A stretch of 64,000 bases of DNA from Candidatus Pseudobacter hemicellulosilyticus (GTDB lineage Bacteria > Bacteroidota > Bacteroidia > Chitinophagales > Chitinophagaceae). Every line of letters begins with the position of its first letter. Within the stretch, counting starts at the first letter, position 1. Of this stretch, positions 17,056 through 25,725 are shown one piece after another. The DNA lies in the NCBI GenBank assembly GCA_029202545.1, contig CP119311.1, positions 496,001 to 560,000 on the forward strand. The letters run 5' to 3'. A program made the translations under genes and the position numbers. The notes under the pieces are model-generated. The model was not told the DNA's origin. It saw only the letters and a list, made by a program, of their open reading frames with translations, and searched no databases.

Positions 17056-20000
17056 ATGAAAAACTCTACCTATTACTGTAGGCAACTTTTCCTGTTGCTC
17101 CTACTCTTCCTCGCTGTTTTTTCTTCAGGTTATTCCCAACAGATTGCAACCGGCATTACCGCCAAAAATGGTGAGTATTATGGCTTTTATGAGTATAAGC
17201 CAGCCGGTTATGCTACTTCCTCTACCAAATACCCACTCATCATCTTCCTGCATGGCGGGGGCGAAACGGGCAATGGCACCACCGATCTGGCCAAAGTTGC
17301 CAGCGTGGGCGGCACACCTCCCCGGCTCATCAAGGACGGGCATAACATGACCTTTGACTGGAACGGGAAGACTGAATCCTTTATCGTCCTTTCTCCCCAG
17401 TGTAATAATAAATACTCCTGGTGGCAGGACTGGCAGGTGACCGAGATCCTGGAATACGCCCTGAAGAACCTGAAAGTGGATCCGGACCGTATCTTCCTCA
17501 CCGGCCTCAGCATGGGCGGCGGCGGCACCTGGCAATATGCCGGCAGGACCCTGGCCAATGCCAAACAATTTGCCGCCCTCGGCGTATCCTGCGGCGCCTG
17601 CTCCGATATTGACTGGTGTAATTTTGCCAAAGCCAACCTGCCCATCTGGGCCTTCCACGCCAAGGATGACGGCCCCATTCCCGTTACCTGCACCGAAGCC
17701 CAGATTGATAAGATAAAAGCCTGTAATCCCGCCGTACAGCCTTATATGACCATCTGGCCCACCGGTGGCCATGGCATCTGGGGCCGGGTCTATGATCCGG
17801 GCTATTCCTGGCAGAACCCCAATCTCTATGAATGGTTCCTGGGACAGAACCGCGGCAAGGCCGTCAACAAAAGACCGGTAGCCGTTGCTTCCGATGTGAC
17901 CATCACCACTACGCCCGGCACCGCCACCCTGGACGCCTCGGCCTCTACCGATGCCGACGGCAAGATTGTCCGGTACGTGTTCAGTAAGCTCAGCGGCCCC
18001 AGCGCCGGCACCATCACTACGCCAGTTTCTACCGACGGCAGGACCACCATCACCGGCCTGACCACCACCGGCACCTATACCTATGAAGTGAAAGTGGTGG
18101 ACGACCGGGCCGACTGGGTCACCAAGACCGTCACCGTAACAGTGAATGCAGGCACGCCCGGCGCTACCAAACCTATTGCCAATGCCGGCGCTGATATTCT
18201 GGTCTATACACCGGCCACCACCGCCACCCTGGACGGCAGCGCCTCTTACCATCCTGACACCAAGAGCTCCATTGCCAAATACGCCTGGACCCAGCTCAAC
18301 GGCCCCGTATCCGCCAAATTCAGCAGCACCAGCGTGGCCAAACCTGAGCTCAGCGGGCTCAGCACCGGCGTGTATACCTTCCGCCTGACCGTGACCGATA
18401 CCTACGGCAATACCGCCTCCGATGATGTAGTGGTGACCGTTAAAGTATATAACATATATCCGGTGGTGAATGCAGGCGCTGATCAGACCATCACCCTGCC
18501 CACCAGTTCCGTGACCCTGGACGCCAGTGGTTCCAAAGACCCTGACGGTTCCCTCAAAGCTTTTGAATGGAGTTGGGTCAGCGGCCCCTCCACCTATACC
18601 ATTGTCAGTCCCTCCGCCATGTCTACCGTGGTGAAGGACCTCAAAGAAGGAGTATATGAATTCAAGGTTCGCGTCTGGGACGATCTCTATGACTCTGCCA
18701 ATGACACCGTGAAAATTACCGTCAAAGCAGCTACGGCCCCGGTGAACCAGCCACCTGTAGCCCAGGCCGGTAAAGACATCAGCATCACCCTGCCCACCAG
18801 TGAGACCACCCTGGACGGCAGCGCTTCCAGTGATCCGGAGAACAAGCTCAGCAGTTATGCCTGGAAGAAAACTGCCGGTGGCAATGTGGTGATCGCCAGC
18901 GCCAAATCCGCTACTACAAAGATCAGCGGGCTGGAAGAAGGCAGTTATAGTTTTGTCCTCACCGTAACAGACAGTGAAGGCCTTACAAATACCGATACCG
19001 TACGGGTAGTGGTCAATCCTGCACCGCCCCCCGCCAATAAAGCCCCTACCGCCAATGCGGGCAAAGACCTTATTATCACCCTGCCAACCAGCAATGTAAC
19101 CCTCAGCGGCAGCGCTTCCACAGATCCCGATGGCAGCATTGCCAGCTATGCCTGGAGCTATATCAGCGGCCCGGCAGGCTACAAGATCAATAGTCCGGCC
19201 ACCGTCAGCACTACGGTGACCGGACTGGCCGAGGGCACCTATCGTTTCAAACTGGTGGTCACCGACAATGGCGGGCTTACCGCCGCAGATACCGTGCAGG
19301 TGACTGTAAAACCCAAGCCCAATGAGGCCCCCACGGCCAATGCCGGTAAAGACCTCACCATCACCCTGCCAACCAGCAGCGTTACCCTCAGCGGCAGCGC
19401 TTCCACAGATCCTGATGGCAGCATCGCCAGCTACGCCTGGAGCTACATCAGCGGACCGGCCGGCTATAAGATCAGCAGCCCTGCTACTGTCAGCACTACC
19501 GTTACCGGACTGGCGGAAGGGACTTATCGTTTCAAGCTGCTGGTCACCGACAATGGCGGGCTCACCGCCACGGACACTGTGCAGGTGACCGTAAAACCCA
19601 AACCCAATGAGGCTCCCACGGCCAATGCCGGTAAAGACCTCACCATCACCCTGCCAACCAGCAGCGTTACCCTCAGCGGCAGCGCTTCCACAGATCCTGA
19701 TGGCAGCATCGCCAGCTACACCTGGAGCTACATCAGCGGACCGGCCGGCTACAAGATCAGCAGCCCTGCTACTGTCAGCACTACGGTGACCGGACTGGCC
19801 GAGGGCACCTATCGTTTCAAACTGGTAGTCACTGACAATGGTGGCCTCACCGCCGCAGATACTGTGCAGGTGACCGTAAAACCCAAGCCCAATGAGGCCC
19901 CCACGGCCAATGCCGGTAAAGACCTCACCATCACCCTGCCAACCAGCAGCGTTACCCTCAGCGGCAGCGCTTCCACAGATCCTGATGGCAGCATCGCCAG

Positions 20001-21594
20001 CTACGCCTGGAGCTACATCAGCGGACCGGCCGGCTATAAGATCAGCAGCCCTGCTACTGTCAGCACTACGGTGACCGGCCTGGCGGAAGGCACCTATCGT
20101 TTCAAGTTGGTGGTCACCGACAATGGCGGGCTTACCGCCGCGGACACCTTGCAGGTGACCGTGAAGCCTATGCCTGTCACCAATAAGACCCCGGTAGCCG
20201 ATGCCGGTGATAATATTGAACTCACTTTCCCCATTGTGGCCACTATGCTGAACGGCACCCGTTCCTATGATCCCGATGGAAAGATCGTTTCCTATACATG
20301 GAGCCGTATAAGCGGCCCGGCGGCCTTTAGCCTTGCCTTACCCAATCAGGCCAGCACCCTGGTGCTCAGCCTGGAAGTTGGCACCTACCAGTTCCGACTG
20401 GAAGTTAAGGATGATGGCGGCCTTACCGCCGCAGACACCGTGCAGGTCAAAGTATTGCCCCTGATCCCGCCGCCCAACCAGGCGCCCGTGGCCAGCGCCG
20501 GGAAGGATATAGTAACCACGCTGCCGCAGAACCAGGTGACACTCAATGGCAGCCTCTCCAGCGATCCGGACGGGACTATCACCGCCTATGCCTGGAGCTG
20601 GGTCAGCGGCCCCACCCAATACAAGCTCAGCAATCCGGCTGCAGTCAGCACCACCCTCAGTAACCTGGTGGAAGGCACCTATGCCTTTAAGCTGCAGGTG
20701 ACCGATAATAGCAAGGCCAGCAGCTATGACACCATCAGGGTGACCGTGCTGCCGGAACCCAACAAAGCGCCGGTGGCCAGCGCCGGCAACGATTTCAGCG
20801 TTTACCTGCCTAACCCCGTTATCCGGCTCAACGGCACAGGCTCTTCAGACCCGGATGGCAGCATCAGCAGCTGGTCCTGGAAAAAGATCAGCGGACCGGG
20901 CACCATCAATATCAGCAACGCCACTAAGGCTGAGGCTTCTGTACTGGGCGTACAGGCAGGCGAGTATGTGTTTGAGCTGACCATTGCCGACAATAAAGGC
21001 GCTACGGCCAGCGCCCGTGTGAAGGTGACGGTTTTACCCACCCCCAACCTGAAACCCGTGGCCAATGCGGGAAAAGACACGGGAATAGCTGTCCCCGCCA
21101 GCACAGTTTTTCTGAGCGGAGCCAACTCTTACGACCCGGATGGCGTCATTACGCAGGTAACCTGGAAGAAGGTGCAGGGCCCTGCCAGCTTCTTCCTGGA
21201 AAGCCCCGGAAGTGTAACTACTGCTGTGGGAGAGTTGATTGTCGGGGAATACATTTTCGAGCTCAGTGTAACGGATAATAAAGGGGCTACAGCCAAAGAC
21301 AGCGTGAAGGTCTCGGTGGTCAACAATTTCCGTTACGAGGAGCGTATCAGAGCCTATCCCAACCCTGTTCGCCAGGGTACGCTGAACCTGCTGTGCATGA
21401 GTGACAGTGCGGGCCAGGCCAGGATCACGATCTTTGATATGGAGGGCAGACTGGTGCGGGTGCAATCGGGCCTCAAGGCGCAATCGGTAGCTGTTCTGAC
21501 GGTACCGGTGGCTGGCTTAAGGCCGGGTGTGTACACCGTGGAGGTAAGGATCGGAGACAGGAAGCGCCTCCTGACCAGATTTGTCAAACAATAG
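17056..21594 (+). CDS. Secreted esterase-like protein with 12 PKD/Ig-like repeats and T9SS tail
   Basis: A 1512-residue exported protein. After a signal peptide (QLFLLLLLFLAVFSSGYSQQ), residues about 30-265 form a PHB-depolymerase-like alpha/beta hydrolase: LIIFLHGGGETG, nucleophile elbow TGLSMGGGG (Ser152), HAKDDG (Asp204 or 205) and TGGHGIWG (His239). Twelve PKD-like domains of about 95 residues follow, each opening near xPxAxAGxD and carrying DPDGxI and ISGP motifs. Four of them are nearly identical. The last ~85 residues (AYPNPVRQGTLN to the end) are a T9SS type A sorting domain, predicting outer-membrane translocation and surface attachment or release. ATG 17056 gives the signal peptide; 14 upstream codons are dropped. 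It has paralogues at 22061 and 3497. Secreted carbohydrate esterase activity is an inference. Confidence 0.9.
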   Translation: MKNSTYYCRQLFLLLLLFLAVFSSGYSQQIATGITAKNGEYYGFYEYKPAGYATSSTKYPLIIFLHGGGETGNGTTDLAKVASVGGTPPRLIKDGHNMTFDWNGKTESFIVLSPQCNNKYSWWQDWQVTEILEYALKNLKVDPDRIFLTGLSMGGGGTWQYAGRTLANAKQFAALGVSCGACSDIDWCNFAKANLPIWAFHAKDDGPIPVTCTEAQIDKIKACNPAVQPYMTIWPTGGHGIWGRVYDPGYSWQNPNLYEWFLGQNRGKAVNKRPVAVASDVTITTTPGTATLDASASTDADGKIVRYVFSKLSGPSAGTITTPVSTDGRTTITGLTTTGTYTYEVKVVDDRADWVTKTVTVTVNAGTPGATKPIANAGADILVYTPATTATLDGSASYHPDTKSSIAKYAWTQLNGPVSAKFSSTSVAKPELSGLSTGVYTFRLTVTDTYGNTASDDVVVTVKVYNIYPVVNAGADQTITLPTSSVTLDASGSKDPDGSLKAFEWSWVSGPSTYTIVSPSAMSTVVKDLKEGVYEFKVRVWDDLYDSANDTVKITVKAATAPVNQPPVAQAGKDISITLPTSETTLDGSASSDPENKLSSYAWKKTAGGNVVIASAKSATTKISGLEEGSYSFVLTVTDSEGLTNTDTVRVVVNPAPPPANKAPTANAGKDLIITLPTSNVTLSGSASTDPDGSIASYAWSYISGPAGYKINSPATVSTTVTGLAEGTYRFKLVVTDNGGLTAADTVQVTVKPKPNEAPTANAGKDLTITLPTSSVTLSGSASTDPDGSIASYAWSYISGPAGYKISSPATVSTTVTGLAEGTYRFKLLVTDNGGLTATDTVQVTVKPKPNEAPTANAGKDLTITLPTSSVTLSGSASTDPDGSIASYTWSYISGPAGYKISSPATVSTTVTGLAEGTYRFKLVVTDNGGLTAADTVQVTVKPKPNEAPTANAGKDLTITLPTSSVTLSGSASTDPDGSIASYAWSYISGPAGYKISSPATVSTTVTGLAEGTYRFKLVVTDNGGLTAADTLQVTVKPMPVTNKTPVADAGDNIELTFPIVATMLNGTRSYDPDGKIVSYTWSRISGPAAFSLALPNQASTLVLSLEVGTYQFRLEVKDDGGLTAADTVQVKVLPLIPPPNQAPVASAGKDIVTTLPQNQVTLNGSLSSDPDGTITAYAWSWVSGPTQYKLSNPAAVSTTLSNLVEGTYAFKLQVTDNSKASSYDTIRVTVLPEPNKAPVASAGNDFSVYLPNPVIRLNGTGSSDPDGSISSWSWKKISGPGTINISNATKAEASVLGVQAGEYVFELTIADNKGATASARVKVTVLPTPNLKPVANAGKDTGIAVPASTVFLSGANSYDPDGVITQVTWKKVQGPASFFLESPGSVTTAVGELIVGEYIFELSVTDNKGATAKDSVKVSVVNNFRYEERIRAYPNPVRQGTLNLLCMSDSAGQARITIFDMEGRLVRVQSGLKAQSVAVLTVPVAGLRPGVYTVEVRIGDRKRLLTRFVKQ
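19036..20175 (+). repeat. Four tandem 285-bp near-identical coding repeats
   Basis: Units start at 19036, 19321, 19606 and 19891, and each encodes one 95-residue PKD-like domain. Units 2-4 differ at only a few positions (for example KLLVTDNGG in unit 2 versus KLVVTDNGG, and a Thr for Ala in unit 3). Unit 1 is slightly more diverged. The identity is at DNA level, synonymous sites included, which indicates recent duplication or gene conversion. Copy number may vary between strains, and assemblies could collapse it. Confidence 0.95.
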
Positions 21595-21659
21595 CGGAAG
21601 GCACGCAGCGCCGCTACGCATAAAAAACCTTATTCGCTGAAACCCTTTACAGGAAAGCG

Positions 21660-21676
21660 TTTTCAGTTACTGAAAA
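21660..21676 (+). terminator. Small hairpin TTTTCAG-TTA-CTGAAAA after the PKD-repeat gene
   Basis: A perfect 7-bp stem with a 3-nt loop, 65 nt past the stop codon. No U-run follows, so termination is uncertain. Confidence 0.3.
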
Positions 21677-21705
21677 AACTACGTCGCATAAAGGTCTAAT
21701 CTTCT

Positions 21706-21748
21706 TGCATTCAGAAAGGTTATTTACATAATGATCTTTCTGAATGCA
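21706..21748 (+). terminator. 13-bp perfect stem, possible terminator or operator
   Basis: Arms TGCATTCAGAAAG (21706-21718) and CTTTCTGAATGCA (21736-21748) flank a 17-nt AT-rich loop. A-rich rather than T-rich sequence follows on the plus strand, so it is not a classical intrinsic terminator. A processing signal or protein-binding site is equally possible. Confidence 0.35.
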
Positions 21749-21990
21749 GGATATTAAAAAAATAGCACGTCATTTTAACAAGATTGGTATAGTAATTGCG
21801 CCTTTTTCACGTCCGAAAATTCTTTCCCTATTTAAGCCCCGGCAGTCCAATAATTCAGTGCCGCTATCCATCCATTTGTTCACGCACTTGTGATCGAGCG
21901 CAACCGTTTTAGCTTCCGGTCTACCATTTTCCTTATCAAGTTGAACATTTCATCGTTGATTGAATGGTGAATTATCCATCATCATTCCTG

Positions 21991-22011
21991 TGATCGCTTC
22001 AAAAGCGATCA
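21991..22011. promoter_or_regulatory. Inverted repeat TGATCGCTT-N3-AAGCGATCA upstream of secreted protein gene
   Basis: A perfect 9-bp inverted repeat ends 49 bp before the ATG at 22061, within the likely promoter/leader. It could be an operator or a 5'-leader hairpin. No matching site was seen upstream of the paralogue at 17056. Confidence 0.4.
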
Positions 22012-22060
22012 TACTTAAATCCTATTTCTCAACCGGAATTTGAAAATTTGATTGATCTCT

Positions 22061-25000
22061 ATGAGAAACTTCTTAATGGGCTTATTAGGCGTTCTGATGA
22101 CCGTTACAGCGGCTGCGCAACAAGTAGCAACCGGCCTCACCGCCGCTAATGGTGATTATCTTGGGTTCTACAAGTACACACCCACAGATTACAACAGCAA
22201 CACATCAACCAAGTATCCGCTCATCATCTTCCTTCATGGCGGTGGTGAAAAAGGAAACGGCACTACCGAACTGGCCCGGATCGCCACGGTAGGCGGCACC
22301 CCTCCAAGGATCCTTGCCGACGGCGGCAACATGGACTTCACCTGGAATGGTAAAAAAGAATCCTTCATTGTTCTCTCCCCGCAGTGCCCCTCCAAATATG
22401 GCTGGTGGCAGAACTGGATGGTAGACGAGATCTACAACTACGCCATCAAGAACCTGCGTGTGGATCCCAACAGGATCTACCTCACCGGCCTCAGCATGGG
22501 CGGCGGCGGTACCTGGCAGTATGTTGGCTCCTCGCTGGCCAACGCCCAGAAATTTGCCGCTATTGGCATTTCCTGCGGCGCCTGCAGCAGCGGCTCCAAC
22601 TTTGCCAATATTGCCAATGCCAACCTGCCTACATGGGCTTTTCACGCCAAAGATGACACGGATGTTCCTTACACCTGTACAGTAGCGCATGTTGACAAGA
22701 TCAAAGCTTCCAACCCGGCTGTACAGCCTTACATGACCTTATGGCCTGACGGTCTCCATTATATCTGGGGCCGGGTTTATGATCAGGGTTACACCTGGCA
22801 GAACCCCAACCTCTATGAGTGGTTTCTCGGCCAGGACAAATCAAAACCCGTTAACAAACGACCCACCGCCAATCCCGGCGGCGCCCAGACCATCCTCACA
22901 GGCACCGGCAGCGTTACCCTCAATGCCGGCAGCTCTTCCGACGCCGATGGCAAGATCGTTCGCTATATATGGTCCAAGGTTTCCGGCCCCAACGCCGGCG
23001 CCATTACCACCCCGGTATCCACCGATGGTAAGACCACCGTTACCGGCCTGAGCACAGCCGGCACTTATGTTTACAATGTGAAAGTGGTGGACGACCGTGC
23101 CGACTGGACCGAGGCCAGCGTGACCATCACTGTCAACAGCGGTGGCGCCAACGTAGCCCCCGTAGCCAATGCCGGTGCAGACCAGACCATCACCTTACCC
23201 GCCAATACCGCTACACTCAACGGCTCCGGCTCCAGGGATTCCGACGGCAGCATCGCCTCCTACGCCTGGACTAAAGTGAGTGGCCCCACAGGCGGCGCTA
23301 TCACCAGCGCCAGCGCTGTATCCACCACCGTTACCGGACTGATAGCAGGCACTTATGTTTTCCGCCTCACCGTGAAAGACAATGTCAACGCTACCGGTAC
23401 TGATGATGTGACCATCACGGTCAAAACAACGGCCGACAATCCCCTGGCATCCAAAGTCTCCGCAGGTAGCGATCAAAGCATCACCCTGCCCACCAATAGC
23501 ATCTCCCTCAACGGTTCCGGTTCCACCGATACCAGGGGCGAGATCAAAAAGTACGAATGGGCCAAGATCAGCGGACCCACCGCCGGCGCCATCACTTCTA
23601 TCAATGCCGTGATCACCACCGTTACCGGCCTGGTAGAAGGTACCTACAAGTTCCGCCTGACTATCTGGGATAACAGCTGGACGCCCTATTCCGATACCAT
23701 CCAGGTGATCGTGAACAAAGGCGCCACCGTGGTAGACAGGCCCGCTATTCCCAATGCAGGCGCGGATATCACCATCACGCTGCCCACCAACAGCACTACG
23801 CTGAACGGTTCCGCTTCCACTGACCCTGACGGTCCCATCCAGGCTTACCGCTGGAGATGGATCAGCGGCCCCACTCAGCATACCATTGCCAACAGCACCG
23901 CTGTGACCACCGCCCTCACCAACCTGGTGGAAGGCACTTACAGCTTTGAACTGATGGTCTGGGGTGATACCTATACCCCTGTTGCAGACACTGTGAAAGT
24001 GACCGTGAAAGCAGCAGCCCCCACCACCGGCAACCAGCATGTGATTGTAAAGGCAGGCGCTGATATCACCCTGACCCTGCCCAGCAACAGCACCACCCTG
24101 AACGGCGCTGACACCTATGATCCCGATGGTCCCGTAAAGGCCTGGAAATGGAGATGGATCAGCGGCCCCACCACCTATACTATTGCCAATGCAGCCGTAG
24201 CCACTACCGCCCTTACCAACCTGGTAGCGGGTGTGTACAGCTTTGAGCTGATGGCCTGGGGCGATACCTGGGATCCCCGCGCAGATACTATCAAAGTAAC
24301 TGTCCTGGCGGCAGGCAGCAACAATGGCGGCACAGGCGGCACCACTACCGGTAAAGTAGCCAACGCCGGCGCTGATCAGTTGCTGAAACTCCCCGTAAAC
24401 AGCACTACCCTGGACGGCTCTGCTTCTACAGATCCCAAAGGCGCTGTGAAAAGCTATGAGTGGACCAAGATCAGCGGCGCCTGGTCAGTGAATATTGCCA
24501 GCCCCCGTTCGGCCAAAACAACCGTTTCCGGCCTGGCACAGGGTATCACTACTTTCCGCCTGACCGTGTATGATAACAGCAATATCGCTTCCTATGATAC
24601 CGTGTCCATTGCTGTGGGCTCCGGCACTACCAAACCAGCCACCATCGCCAATGCAGGCCCGGATATTGCCATCACGCTGCCTACCAACAGCGCTTCGCTG
24701 AATGGTTCGGCTTCCGTTGATCCGGCAGGTTCCATCAAGGCTTACCAATGGAAATACCTGGCTGGCCCCGCTAAGTACACTATTGCCAGTCCCACCGCTG
24801 CTATCAGCGCCCTGACCAACCTGGTAGAAGGTATGTACGCCTTTGAGCTGATGGTCTGGAACAACTCCTGGACACCCAGCGCTGATACCATCCTGGTAGT
24901 TGTATCTGCTGTGAAGACCACCACTACAGCAGCTGCTGCCACCGGTATGCAGACCCTGGCTGCCACCGCTCCGCTGGAAATGATCAGCGTGGAAGCCACT

Positions 25001-25258
25001 GTTAATGAACAGCTGTCCCTCTACCCCAACCCGGTGAAGGACGTGCTGAATATTAAGACTGTCAGCAAAGACAATGGCAACAGCATTATCTCTGTCTATG
25101 ACGCTACCGGCAGACTGCTGCGCAAAACAGGCTTCCTGAAGAGCCAGTCTACCCAGGTGCAGACCATTACTGTGAACGACCTGAAACCTGGTGTTTATCA
25201 CCTGGAAGTGGTCATCGACAATAAAACAAGATTCACATCCAAATTCCTGAAACACTAA
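22061..25258 (+). CDS. Secreted esterase-like protein with seven PKD-like repeats and T9SS tail
   Basis: A 1065-residue paralogue of the protein at 17056. It has a signal peptide (MRNFLMGLLGVLMTVTAAAQ) and an alpha/beta-hydrolase domain (about 22-255) with FLHGGGEKG, LTGLSMGGGG (Ser145), HAKDD (Asp198 or 199) and GLHYIWG (His233). Seven PKD-like domains (DPDG, WISGPT) follow, then a T9SS type A tail (LYPNPVKDVLNI to FTSKFLKH). Several repeats carry a Trp-rich WRWISGP variant and end in MVWGDTYTP or similar, unlike those of the paralogue. ATG 22061 is preferred to an upstream TTG. A strong terminator follows. Its position at the end of the glycosyltransferase run suggests a role outside the cell on the same polymer; this is inferred. 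Confidence 0.9.
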   Translation: MRNFLMGLLGVLMTVTAAAQQVATGLTAANGDYLGFYKYTPTDYNSNTSTKYPLIIFLHGGGEKGNGTTELARIATVGGTPPRILADGGNMDFTWNGKKESFIVLSPQCPSKYGWWQNWMVDEIYNYAIKNLRVDPNRIYLTGLSMGGGGTWQYVGSSLANAQKFAAIGISCGACSSGSNFANIANANLPTWAFHAKDDTDVPYTCTVAHVDKIKASNPAVQPYMTLWPDGLHYIWGRVYDQGYTWQNPNLYEWFLGQDKSKPVNKRPTANPGGAQTILTGTGSVTLNAGSSSDADGKIVRYIWSKVSGPNAGAITTPVSTDGKTTVTGLSTAGTYVYNVKVVDDRADWTEASVTITVNSGGANVAPVANAGADQTITLPANTATLNGSGSRDSDGSIASYAWTKVSGPTGGAITSASAVSTTVTGLIAGTYVFRLTVKDNVNATGTDDVTITVKTTADNPLASKVSAGSDQSITLPTNSISLNGSGSTDTRGEIKKYEWAKISGPTAGAITSINAVITTVTGLVEGTYKFRLTIWDNSWTPYSDTIQVIVNKGATVVDRPAIPNAGADITITLPTNSTTLNGSASTDPDGPIQAYRWRWISGPTQHTIANSTAVTTALTNLVEGTYSFELMVWGDTYTPVADTVKVTVKAAAPTTGNQHVIVKAGADITLTLPSNSTTLNGADTYDPDGPVKAWKWRWISGPTTYTIANAAVATTALTNLVAGVYSFELMAWGDTWDPRADTIKVTVLAAGSNNGGTGGTTTGKVANAGADQLLKLPVNSTTLDGSASTDPKGAVKSYEWTKISGAWSVNIASPRSAKTTVSGLAQGITTFRLTVYDNSNIASYDTVSIAVGSGTTKPATIANAGPDIAITLPTNSASLNGSASVDPAGSIKAYQWKYLAGPAKYTIASPTAAISALTNLVEGMYAFELMVWNNSWTPSADTILVVVSAVKTTTTAAAATGMQTLAATAPLEMISVEATVNEQLSLYPNPVKDVLNIKTVSKDNGNSIISVYDATGRLLRKTGFLKSQSTQVQTITVNDLKPGVYHLEVVIDNKTRFTSKFLKH

Positions 25259-25287
25259 AAAAAGTCCACCATCCTATAAAAGGCCAC

Positions 25288-25325
25288 GAGCCCATCCCTG
25301 AAAAGCGATGGGCTCTCTTTTTTGT
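25288..25325 (+). terminator. Intrinsic terminator closing the polysaccharide locus
   Basis: Perfect 9-bp stem GAGCCCATC / GATGGGCTC with a 10-nt loop, followed by a T-rich tract, 30 nt after the stop of the secreted protein gene. Confidence 0.9.
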
Positions 25326-25330
25326 ACAGC

Positions 25331-25490
25331 TTTTTGTCTGGGGACGAACCTATGGGATGCAAAAGTTTTTTCGGGACGCGCCGGGGTTTGTGTAGTTTTT
25401 TGTTTGGGGACGAACCAGGGATTGCAGCAATTTTTTCGGACACACCGGGGTTTGGGCAGTTTTTTGTCTGGGGACGAACCTATGGAGGCT
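25331..25490. repeat. Degenerate ~65-bp tandem repeat, 2.5 units, non-coding
   Basis: Three copies of a T5G-T(C/T)TGGGGACGAACC core start at 25331, 25397 and 25461. The first two are complete units that also share a TTTTTTCGG segment and CCGGGGTTTG; the third decays after TATGG. Short frames through it translate only as repeated Ser/Pro/Lys-rich peptides and are not credible genes. The gap 25326-25725 holds nothing else I can identify. Confidence 0.8.
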
Positions 25491-25725
25491 GACGAGCAAT
25501 CTTTGTAGCTGCAACACTACGGGCGAAGGCCACCAACTGTTGCAGGTATACTTACAGCTTGCGGCTTGCGCAAGTCTCCGGCAGCCGCTAAACCAGCCAC
25601 AGCCAACATTTTCAGCACAGCGCAAAAGTTTTACTTCGCCTGGCAACAGGGCAGGCAACACAGGCTCCCGCAGGCATAATCTCACATGCCTGTAAGCTTG
25701 AGGATCACCATAATTTTTTGCTGAC

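Larger units (their letters stand above)
21595..22060. other. 466-bp intergenic region rich in inverted repeats
   Basis: No gene is evident. Three perfect inverted repeats are visible: 21660-21676, 21706-21748 and 21991-22011, listed separately. The first two lie soon after the upstream stop and the third 49 bp before the next start. Confidence 0.6.

Noticed and set aside
16769..17056. 95-codon frame before the PKD-repeat gene
   Set aside because: Composition is irregular, it runs into the next gene's start, and no family is recognisable.
19036..20175. Possible CRISPR-like array
   Set aside because: The 285-bp units are coding PKD-domain repeats without unique spacers.
25308..25508. 66-codon frame across the intergenic repeat
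   Set aside because: The translation simply follows the tandem repeat, frames on the other strand do likewise, and there is no start context.
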